DNA of 64,000 nt from Diplolepis rosae. Lineage: Eukaryota > Arthropoda > Insecta > Hymenoptera > Diplolepididae. This document shows positions 55,067 through 64,000 of this stretch, piece after piece. The position numbers and the translations under genes are program-made. The stretch's first letter is position 1. The number at the start of each line of letters is the position of its first letter. The DNA lies in the NCBI GenBank assembly GCA_030998225.1, contig JAPYXD010000308.1, positions 1,808,001 through 1,872,000 on the forward strand. The letters run 5' to 3'. The notes beneath the pieces were generated by a model. It saw only the letters and a program-made list of their open reading frames with translations, had not been told where the DNA came from and searched no databases.

Positions 55067-55999
55067 AAGGGTTTTCCAATAGGGACATAACAATTCCGTA
55101 TCCTTATATGAACGCACGCTTAAGCTTTTTTAATGAATTGTTAATGTCAAAACGTTAGTTAAAGTCAACATTTTCATCATGGTAAAGTTTACGAACCATC
55201 AACGTTTGGAAATGATTAAAAATTACTACCGAAATTGGCTCTGGGAAAGCTTGAAGAAAATGAAGAATTTCATCGAAAAATCATCTTCAGCGATGAAGAT
55301 CAATTCTGGCTCACTGGCTTTGTTAATGAGAAAAATATGCGTTATTGGTCAGTAGCAAACCCAAATGTGCTTCTTGAGATACCGTTGCATCGGTAAAAAG
55401 TGACTGGTGCAGTTTTAATGCCGGAGGTGTGATTGGGCCGTATTTTTTCGTGTATGTAAACGACCGTCATGTTACCGTCAATGGAGAGCGCTATCGTTCT
55501 ATGTTGGAAGATTATTTGTGGCCAGAATCGGATGAACTTGACATCAACGAAATGTGGTTTCAACAAGACGGTGCCACTAGACACACGGCACGCGTCACAA
55601 TCGATTTATTCAAATTCAGTGAACGTGTTATCTCGAGAAATGGTCCAGTCGAATGGCCGCCTCGTTCATGCGATCCAACGTCAATGGATTTCTTTTTGAG
55701 GGGCCATATCAAGTCACTGGTCTATGTCAACAAGCCAGCAACTTTAGACGACCTCAAAGACAACATTCAACGCGAAATTCCCAACGTTCCGGTCGAAACG
55801 TGTGCCAGAGTGGTGGAAAATTGGGTCCAAAGAATCTACCACTGTAAACGGGCTCGTGGTGGTCATACGACTGATATCGAATTTTATTCCTAAAATGTAA
55901 TGCTTGCACTACACCCACAATAAATTTGAACTCAATGTCTCAAATATTTCTGTGTTTTATTCATAGATAAAATTGCTATGTCCCTATTGGAAAACCCTT
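55067..55999 (+). mobile_element. Tc1/mariner-superfamily element, internally deleted
   Basis: The terminal repeats AAGGGTTTTCCAATAGGGAC and GTCCCTATTGGAAAACCCTT are perfectly inverted and flanked by TA (55065-55066, 56000-56001). It encodes a transposase that lacks its DNA-binding region. Its ends match those of 50155-50911 in all but a few bases. Confidence 0.88.
55178..55893 (+). pseudogene. DD39D/DD41D-type transposase, HTH region deleted
   Basis: It starts MVKFTNHQRLEMIKNYYRN, then jumps to ENEEFHRKIIFSDEDQFWL (first Asp, other frame), FVNEKNMRYWSVANPN and, after a frameshift and a stop near 55395, a long open frame from 55429. That frame holds FQQDGATRHTARVT (second Asp), RSCDPTSMDFFLRGHIKS (third Asp) and CKRARGGHTTDIEFYS. 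I count 39 residues between the last two aspartates, two fewer than in the related copy at 16.4-17.3 kb. The DNA-binding half is gone, so it could not move itself. Confidence 0.85.
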
Positions 56000-56001
56000 T
56001 A

Positions 56002-58188
56002 GTAACTAGTTTTATTTATCCTTATCAAATCAACATTATACGACACAGGAATAAGTTGAAGGGCAAAGTTTAGTCTGAAGTCTCAAAACCAGGTGACTTG
56101 TTGGTGAAAGTGTATTAAATTTCGTTGTTATTCTGCTAACAGAATAAAGCTATAGTACTTTAAGAAAGGGTGAGATGATATCTAGTTTGCTTGAATCCTA
56201 CAATTATTATTGTTCTTAGTTTATTATAAGGTTTACTTACGATTCAAATCCAATATAGCTGAGGTTGATTTTGGTTCAAGGAGATAAGTATTTTGCGCGA
56301 TGCAAGTGAAGTTTGTACCAAGGTGAGATCTATTCAATGATCGCATCGTCAATCTGTGAAACATAGTATGAAATATATGAATCAACACTTTCAAAAGTTA
56401 TTCAAATTTTATTATATTTAATCGAGATTCGTTCCTCAGTAACATTATGTGAGCTGGAAAATCGTGCTTAGATTTTTCCTATGCTGTCAATTTTGTGAAA
56501 AAAATATTTGAAAACGCAGAAAATTTGAATTGAAGAAAAATTTCAAGAATTTCGGAAGTAGATACATTTTTTTCAAATTAGGCTAATTTTAAAGATAGTG
56601 CGCGTCTGTCTGTTATATGTGCGTAAATGAATGCGCGGGGCACAGTCCTCGCAGGCGTCGGTTCCGTTTCGGTGTCGTTATATTCGATGTAATTTCTGGA
56701 AATACAAAAAAGTAGAAAGAAATGAGTCGGCGATTATAATTGATATAACGATACCATGTTGCCCTCGAGGGGGCACATTCACCTTCAGTCTTCACCCAGT
56801 TGGTCATTCAGTCAGTCAATGTCTGGTCGGTCTCTTTAGGAAGGGGCATGCTCAGCAATATCAGAGTTAGCGCTCCACCCTCGTAGCCTAGGCAATAGCA
56901 TTATTCAGGGGGCTGCGAAATCACGGTCGATCGGTTGTCCGGTAGGTATTTCTCCAGGCTGAACACCGTCAGCGGTATCTGACGGTGAGGTTTGATTGCA
57001 CTCAGTATACTGCAATATTCAGCATCTTTCGGTTGTGTTCGGTATACTTCGGTATGTTTTGGGAATTTCTCGTTATCTGTTTGGTGGACTTAGCCTTGCC
57101 TGAGCTGCACCCAGTCAGAGGCACCTGACGCTAGACGCCTGCTCATGCTGAAGACCAGCTGTGAGGGTACCTATAGGTCTGGGTTCAATGCGGCTATGCT
57201 AGGTCCCTGATGTGGTGGTCGGTGGTTGACTTGATGACATGAGAGCCGAGGTCAGTCAAGAGTACCTGACGCTGGGTGCCAGCTCACACCGAGAGTTGGC
57301 CATGGGACCACCTAACTGTCGACGCTCGATTCGGTGTCCCCGGGTTATCAGTCGATAACTTGGCCTGAATAGAGCATGGAAGTGTGCACGGTGTGTTCGT
57401 TGTCACAAACGACTCTACGTTCGTTGGTGCTGGAGTAAGTGTGCAGGAAGTGTACCCCGCATATTTACAGAAGATGTGCAGGGAGTGTGAACGAAGTTCA
57501 CCTGGAAGTGTGCACGGTATGTTCTTTGGCCCAAATGACTGTACGCTGTAGGTTAATTGGTCTGGAACAAAGTGTACACGGCGTGGGCCCAGAGATAAGC
57601 ACTGGAATTAACATGAATGTAATGTACGATTTTGAACAGGATCTAAAACACGAGATTCATTGATTTAGTCAGACAGGATTTTATTATTCAAAATATGGAA
57701 ATTATGAAAAATCTAGTGTCACTGCTGGCGCACGATGATACTTCAACATCATCAATTCCAGATGAATCATGATCCTAGCTCAAGGTCACATCCATACTAG
57801 AAAAAAAAGGCATGCAGTAATTTCGCTTTTGGCAGTTTATGGCAAAACATATTAATAGGCACGAAAACAAAACATACCTACTTGTCTTTTGGTGGAGTTC
57901 CCAATACGACGTCAGATTATATTATCAGAGGAACCTGCCTGGTGGTACCTGCCGGGGAGACAATTACACCGGAAAGACTGCGCCAATGAAACTACTAAGC
58001 TCAGACGAAACGTGAGTGCAGATGTGTCATTGTACGCAACTATCCTTCTCGGTATTTCCTTTGTCAGAAGGAGCTCTTTTGCAAATAAATTAAAAATTTG
58101 CCATACTCCACTGGAATGTGAAAAAAAAACACTTATTACACAGTCTCTGTAGCAACAATAATTTTTTAATTCAAATAAGAAATCATAC
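56002..58188. other. non-coding DNA with a GC-rich patch
   Basis: The patch at 56600-57640 is GC-richer. It contains GGAAGTGTGCACGGTGTGTT (57379) and GGAAGTGTGCACGGTATGTT (57501), a duplicated ~40-bp block, and CACCTGACGCTAGACGCC-like phrases that recall the GC-rich part of 23450-24010. No ORF carries a known domain. Confidence 0.4.
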
Positions 58189-58378
58189 CTTTGGCGAAGT
58201 CTGCGAAATCAATTTCAAATGGCTTATTTACGTCGCTTCTAGGAAACTGCCGGTAGATCTTGGCTTCCTCCTTAGTATAATAATCGAGAAGCGTAATGGC
58301 AAATTCATTGATGTCGATTGTATCGCTCATGGTGAGATGAGCAATACTTGATATATACTTCCCAGTGTCTAGCTTCAT
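58189..58378 (-). CDS. host exon of uncertain family (possibly MICU-like)
   Basis: This is a cleanly bounded minus-strand exon: acceptor TATCTGTTGCAG, 190 bp, donor GTATGATT. It begins in phase 0 and ends in phase 1. It encodes MKLDTGKYISSIAHLTMSDT, then IDINEFAITLLDYYTKEEA, KIYRQFPRSDVNKP and FEIDFADFAKG. The IDINEFAITLLDYY pattern resembles the 'TISExDFAxxLLRYT' segment of the mitochondrial calcium-uptake (MICU) proteins, which would make it a mitochondrial Ca2+ sensor. That identity is tentative. Open frame, splice signals and codon balance argue for a genuine gene. No neighbouring exon was recognised. Confidence 0.6.
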
Positions 58379-59670
58379 CTGCAACAGATACGATAAAATA
58401 ACGACGTCTGTATATGGTTTGTGCGGAGAGGAAGGAGGGAAGAGTTTGAACTTCTTTCTTCATAAAATAGGGGAAAAAATGGAACCATTCCATCTCAAAT
58501 AGGTATGAGGTCCGAAAATAAGTGTCTCAGATTTCGATGGAAGGGTCAAAAATCCACTCAGGATGATCCTAAAAGCCCGCAAACCTATAGGATTCGCATG
58601 GAAAAATGTTGTACAATTTCTAGAAAAATATAACTTTTTCACTACGAACACCTTTTTTTGAAAATTCAAAATGTTGATGAGGCCCCTACTGACTTGCGAA
58701 CTATGTTGTATGCCCTAATCATGAATTTTTTCAGCAATCACTTGTACTGTTACATCTGATAATAACCAGCTCTGGAGCAAAAGACAGTGTTAAATACTAC
58801 TTTTATTGTGTGCAAGTTCCAAACAAATCGGCTAATCTGCACTAGAAATTCACACTTGTCTACATTGTCAGACTCAAGTATCTCCGACCACATTTTTTTC
58901 TAAATGTAGATCAGGACTGAAAGAGAAGAATTAATTATTGTCATCACAAAAACAGTTCATGGCGTAGAAGAAGCTGACAGATGATTTTTTCGGGTGCAGC
59001 CGGCAGAAGTACGCCTTAATTTTCCACAAGATGGAACAAATCAAATAACTTGTCGTGTGTATTGATAATACAAAGGAGCATTTTCAGTATGACAAAAACA
59101 GGCCCATGTTAAGCTCTCAAGGAATGGAACGAGAAAAAGACTCACCATTTAAAGAAGTTTACCATCTCTGACGATAGTGGTGGTGATTAATTCCCTCCTC
59201 AAGGAGGAGGCACCTGATGTAGAAGGTGCAGACCCGGCTCTTGTAGATAATTTTTTTTAGAAAGTAATTAAAGTATGAGTTAAGTACCATAAGACTTGCA
59301 TGGAGAACGTTTTGAAAATAATGTATGAAGTTGTTTGTACCTAAAACTGATGGAAGCCAGACCTCATGAGAGAAAACAATTTTTTTTACACGGAACAAAA
59401 GAAATGTCAAAAGACAACTGCATGACTTTGGATTTTACTTTCTCCATTTCTCTCACTCTTATTTTATGACTTGTGAGATCAGAAGAACTAAGGCCTCCTA
59501 AATAATCCTTACACTCTGGGACAATTCTATTGGATCTATAAATTAATTCGTGTGGTTTGCTAAGAGATGGCGTAACTTGATTATTATTCCATCGTTCCAA
59601 TATTCTGAACATGCACTGGAAAGCTACTGTCATTGAGCGTCTTTCTTAGTATATGTCATTCATTTGAAGC
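58379..59670. other. probable intron sequence, nothing recognised
   Basis: The minus-strand frame at 59364-59633 (89 aa) has no known domain. Otherwise this is AT-rich DNA. Confidence 0.35.
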
Positions 59671-59700
59671 GTGAACAACAATAGTTTTTTTCACATAAAT

Positions 59701-60710
59701 ATGTCGAACTCTGTGCCTGAAAAAGTGTTTTTGCGGGGAGTTCTTCTCCATTACTTTAATATGAAGAAATATGCTACCGAAAGTCATCGTATTTTGGTGG
59801 AAGTTTACGATAAATATGCTCTAGCTGAGCGGAAGTGCCAAAAGTGGTTTGCACGATTCAAAAGTGGTGATTTTGGCTTGGAAGACGAAGAACGCCCTGG
59901 GCAGCCAAAAAAGTTTGAAGATAAAGAACTGAAAGCATTACTCGATGAAGATTGTTGCCAAACACAAGAAGAGCTCGCAGAATCTTTACGGAGTCACTCA
60001 AGCAGCCATTCCAAAACGTTTAAAAGCAGCTGGATACATTCAAAAGCAAGGAAATTGGGTTCTACATGAACTCAAGTCGACAGACGTTGAAAGGCGGTTT
60101 TGCATGTCCGAAATGCTGCTGGAACGCCACAAAAAGAAGTCATTTTTGCATCGGATTGTTACTGGCGTTGAAAAATGGATCTATTATGACAACCCTAAGC
60201 GCTAAAAATCATATGTGAAACCCGGCCAACCAGTCAAATCAACGGCAAAGCCGAATATCCATGGCGCGAAGGTAATGCTCTGTATTTGGTAGAATCAGAA
60301 GGGTGTGCTGTATTATGAGCTGCTAAAACCGGGTGGAACCATCAATGGAGAATTCTACCGAACACAATTAATTCGTTTGAAGAGAACAATAGCCGAAAAA
60401 TGCCCGGAATTCGCGACCAGACACAAGGCAATAATTTTCCATCATGACAACGCTCGGCGCCATGTTGCTATTCCGGTTAAGAACTATTTGGAAAACAGTG
60501 GATGGGAAGTTTTAACCCAACCGCCTCATAGCCCAGACCTTGCCCCTTCTGACTACCATTTGTTCCTGTCGATGCAGGACGCCCTCACTGGAATACTGTT
60601 CACATCAGAACAGGGTATCAAAAATTGGCTTGATTCATTCTCATGTATTTTACATTATCATTTTGAGCAGGATCCTTTGCTCTTTGATCACTGGCTTTTT
60701 GTCGTTTAAC
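59701..60710 (+). pseudogene. mariner (DD34D, mauritiana-like) transposase
   Basis: It is near complete, but with a frameshift at about 59980 and a TAA at 60204-60206. It starts MSNSVPEKVFLRGVLLHYFN. The HTH region includes KWFARFKSGDFGLEDEERPG and EDCCQTQEELAESL. After the shift: LHRIVTGVEKWIYYDNPKR (the first catalytic Asp of TGDEKW is changed to Val), PNIHGAKVMLCIWW, HHDNARRHVAIP (second Asp) and PPHSPDLAPSDYHLF (third Asp, 34 residues later). The C-terminus departs from the family after GIKNWLDSF. Lost Asp, stop and frameshift make it inactive. Terminal repeats were not found. Confidence 0.88.
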
Positions 60711-61234
60711 TGCAGAGTCTGTAATGCATCAACAGCTTCTTCAGTTTCTGAAAACGTACCAAAATTATTACATCAAGAAACAACTTCTGGAGGATAAAGG
60801 TAGCCAAGCAAAAATCTCCTTGAGTTTTATACCATTTTTTTTAACAACATCGAATAAGTTTGATTATATCGCAGATATGAAATCAGTAAAAACATAGTGC
60901 GAAGTAAAAGCTCATTAAAATTCAAGAACTAACGCATAAATTAAGAAAGGGCAGCACATCTGAAGAAAATCATACTAGTGTTTCAACAGGAGGACACTCA
61001 AAACTAACTTCAAGTTTTGTATACACGCAACCTAAAAAGGAAACCTTGAGCTTAAAATAAAATGAAACTCTTACCTGCATTTCCCAATATCTATCCTTTG
61101 GATTTTGTTGGTTTTTCAAACCATTTGTCAGTTACAATGGTATATTTCTTGTTCTTGTCAAAACCTTCAGCAGTTTGAGGTTGAAATTTCTGACTTGAGA
61201 CACTTTCACGATTTGATTTTGTTTTTCAGTATGC
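60711..61234. other. AT-rich DNA, nothing recognised
   Basis: The region between the mariner remnant and the foldback copy contains only short frames. Confidence 0.35.
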
Positions 61235-61785
61235 TTGAAATAGTATATTACGTGCCTGGGCGCACAACGAGGGTTATTGCGTGACGAGCGACAATGCTCG
61301 CAGGAGATCGGACCCGAAACGAAGCTGAGGCGCGATTAGTCCTGCGAGCATTGTTGTGAGTCTCGTAATTTCCCGAATTGTGTGCATTGGCACGTATTCT
61401 ATTTTATGTGACTCCGGTGCGTATACGAGTTTTTATGCGTACACTTGAATCTAATCTAGTCTTGTAGTTGTTTGCGGCGCTAGTCATTACACTTGATATG
61501 TCACGACTAGTCCCGGCCATTTTGATTTTATCGATCTTGTGTAGTAGTAATGGATTTGAGTAGACGCATGGGCAGTTCAAATGTACAAGGCTTTACCAGT
61601 AAGATGCTAATGCTGTACAAACAAGGAGAAGAATAAGAAGACGCATTGAGCTTCGTTTCTTGGCTATGGGCGCATGCGCAGTTCAATTTTTACATTTCAT
61701 TCCTTTTTAACGCAATGTACTACATTGCGCTACTGTTAACTGTAGCGAAAAAACGAGTTTGCGCGCCGGTGGGACATAAAATACA
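61235..61785. mobile_element. second copy of the 22.5-kb foldback family, right arm incomplete
   Basis: The left arm matches 22463-22675 (TAGTATATTACGTGCC, GACGAGCGACAATGCTCGCAG, TTCTATTTTATGTGACTCCG). The middle matches GACGCATG and GTTCAAATGTACAAGGCTTT. The right arm stops after CGCCGGTGGGACATAAAATA, so about 170 bp of terminal inverted repeat are missing. Confidence 0.7.
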
Positions 61786-62500
61786 AACCATTCGCTGAGA
61801 TCTACTCCCTTAGCAGGATCCGCGGAACTCATTTGCTCTACGAATTTAATTTGTGTATTAAAACAGTTTAAGGTAGTCCGGTAGCGATCAAATGAGCAAC
61901 TATAACAATTTTTCGAAAATATTTCATGCGCGTTGCAAAATTCCGAACGTTGTGCGCAAAATTTTTTTCCCGTATAATTTACTATTAATACCTATAACGA
62001 TTGGAAAATAAATTTTTTTCATTAATTTACAATCTTCAGTCGACTCTCGGAGTATTTCTATCGGTGAACTTCGGCAATCATCGCGCTGTGCCAAGCACTC
62101 GGGATTCAATCGCGAACTCACCTAGCGAGGTGACAACTATAGTGTTATCGTCAGCTGAGCGGAAATATGGATTCCACTTCCTTTTTATTCTTGTTTCCTG
62201 GCGTTTATTTTGGAATAACTTTCTGAGATATACGGTGAGATACGATTTTCAAAGAAAAATTGATATTCTTATGAAATTTTCCAACGGTTCCATAGTTTCC
62301 CGCAACGCCACCACCAGAAAATTTTTCGCAAATTCGTGATATTATGAGCCCACGAAATGACTTTCCATAAGAGCTCATGTTAAAATTCCATATTTCGAGA
62401 CGTGATAATTCAAAATTTAATACGGTAAGGCCCAAAATGGCAAAGGACTTTTTGATCGGGAGGAGTCTAATCTATCTATCTATCTAATCTATCGATATTT
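61786..62500. other. no gene assigned
   Basis: Short frames occur on both strands (62001-62339 plus, 62205-62435 minus) without recognisable domains. CTATCTATCTATCTAATC microsatellite-like sequence lies at about 62470-62490, directly before the next gene remnant. Confidence 0.35.
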
Positions 62501-62506
62501 CATTTT

Positions 62507-63956
62507 GTGTTAGCACTGTCAAAACCCTGCTTAGATTTCATGCACCCATTTTTACATGAACAACGATCCTCTGACCATGAAGATGAAGGTGATTCTGGAT
62601 CTGAGAGTATTATGAACTCTCTGTCATCACATTCACTCCTTTCTAATTATGAGGAGTTAGCTGGAGAATCTGACAGTGACGACAGTGTTATCGATGAGAT
62701 GAGCCAGGAAGTTTAATAAATGCTGAACTTCGTGTCGAAGAAATTTAAGTTTGAACTTTTGTATTTATTTTAACTGAAGAACTATAGCCATTTTTTCGAA
62801 CTTTGAAATTGGGTCACAAATAGCGCACTGATTTTTTTGTTTCAGGATCACTTTTATAGTGACCCAGGGCATGGATCTGGTTATTCAGTCATTGAAAGTA
62901 ATATTGTAGAAGGTGTGGAAGATAATGAAGGCATATTGCATGAGCATGAGCCACAAGATGACATCATAAGGCAAGCTGGTGGTCCAGATCTTCTGAGAAG
63001 ACTTTGTCAGTGCACCTCAACAACTAAAGGAAATTTATGGGTTATAATGATAGCTCTTGCCTGCTATCATAATTAATCATGAATTGCAGTGATTAATATT
63101 TTAAAAGTGATCAGCATTTGTTTCGGAACAGGATTTCTTAGTGCACCAAAATATCACTTGTTTAAATACACGGATAAAAGCTCAGAAGATACAGTATTTT
63201 TTTCCTTTTTTCAGGTATGTGAAAAATATTTGGAAGACAGAAACCATATTGGGATTGGAGAAAGGTGTAACTGTGATGCTGACGATGAGGGAGATTGTTT
63301 ATTTTACGTATCTGTGAATGTTGACTATCAGATTGACCGCCTTTTAAAGAACCCTTCACTAGCAAATGAAATTATGACTTATCGGTTTCAATGGAACCAT
63401 TTCAGGCCTGATTCATATACAGATATTTATGATGGCTCAGAATATAAAGCGTTGCTTAAGAATAAATGAATACTTTGAAATTCGTTACATTTTTCTTATT
63501 CATTCAATACTGATGGTCTTCAGGTTTCAAACTCCAGCAACAAATCTGTTTGACCAATATTTCTTTAAATAAATGAGTATGGGTCGGTAGAAAAGATCCA
63601 AACCGGAGGCTAATCCTGTCAAAATTTGCAAATCATGCAAACAGCTTAAGTCTTGAAGGCGAACAATGGGCAAATAGTAACGCTGAACAGCAAGTAAACA
63701 AGGTGGTCCCAACGTGTTGTGTTATTGATTCAGCTGCTCGATCTAAATTACGAAACATAAGGTCATACCATGCATATGATGGACGTACTTTTTGCTACCA
63801 AAAAGCAGAGCGTACTTGTAAGGGTATGTTTTATACAAAGCCTAGGCAAGAGGCACCTCTTAGGACCCGTGAATCAATATTAAGTGACATGCAGGAGGCA
63901 TCTCAAAACATAAACCACTCAAATAAAAAGAGAAGGGTTTTTAAGGGAACAAAGTG
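62507..63956 (+). pseudogene. CACTA/EnSpm-like transposase gene remnant
   Basis: The plus-strand pieces are in consistent order. An acidic N-terminal exon contains SSDHEDEGDSGSESIMNSLS and DSDDSVIDEMSQEV. An acceptor (TTTGTTTCAG) precedes DHFYSDPGHGSGYSVIE and IIRQAGGPDLLRRL. Next are VCEKYLEDRNHIGIGERCNC and SYTDIYDGSEYKALLKN, a degraded NTDGLQVSNSSNKS block, then CCVIDSAARSKLRNIRSYHA and RQEAPLRTRESILSDM. From memory, 'DIYDGSxYK', 'FNTDGxxVFKSS', 'DSxARxxxxN' and 'LRTxE' follow one another in animal CACTA-type (Tnp_21-like) transposases. Stops between the blocks make it a pseudogene, or partly intron-split. It may extend beyond the window. Confidence 0.55.
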
Positions 63957-64000
63957 ACCATCTCCTTTGATAACTGTACATTACTTAAATGTTACTTCAT

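Overview
This is eukaryotic, AT-rich, gene-poor DNA packed with nested transposable elements. The mix of elements points to an insect, quite possibly a hymenopteran, but that is inference from element content and no database was searched. The elements are an R1-clade-like LINE, DD34D and DD41D mariner relatives, a piggyBac-type MITE, Ty3/gypsy elements, a tRNA-derived SINE and a protein family that I remember as multi-copy in insect genomes. There is no operon-like organisation. Only two exons look like ordinary host genes: an immunoglobulin-domain exon (14331-14494, minus) and a well-spliced exon of uncertain family (58189-58378, minus). Most of the window therefore reads as intronic or intergenic repeat landscape.

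Layout. 0-4.4 kb: a MITE, a decayed BED-finger gene, a mariner scrap and a miRNA-like hairpin. 4.46-10.68 kb: a 5'-truncated, minus-strand LINE (ORF1 with CCHC knuckles, endonuclease, reverse transcriptase, poly(A)) lying exactly between two near-identical 810-bp direct repeats. 10.8-20 kb: a piggyBac-type MITE, the Ig exon, a 13-bp-TIR element with a small ORF, and mariner and gypsy fragments. 20.7-24.1 kb: a three-level nest of DNA transposons. 24-30 kb: minisatellites, a mariner fragment, a hairpin element with a hammerhead-like motif, a MITE and a SINE. 30.5-31.9 kb: decayed genes resembling a Polinton/Maverick-like virus-type cluster.

31.98-49.15 kb: a large minus-strand Ty3/gypsy LTR retrotransposon. 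Its parts are a 5' LTR on the right, a tRNA-Lys primer-binding site, gag, protease, RT/RNase H, integrase, a third ORF region, a polypurine tract and a 3' LTR on the left. It is interrupted by a second, internally deleted LINE (14-bp target duplication) and by a foldback transposon with about 480-bp arms. The third ORF region, between integrase and the polypurine tract, encodes what I read as an extended-Tudor-like domain rather than an obvious envelope. If it belongs to the element, this is the most interesting observation here, because Tudor domains are hallmark piRNA-pathway modules.

49-64 kb: permuted inverted repeats, two TIR elements that keep complementary halves of related transposases, a strong 140-bp-arm hairpin, an in-frame 30-bp minisatellite, the second host exon, a DD34D mariner, a second foldback copy and a degenerate CACTA-like transposase gene.

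Most protein-coding sequence is broken by frameshifts, stops or internal deletions. Family assignments rest on motifs visible in the translations and on remembered family features.
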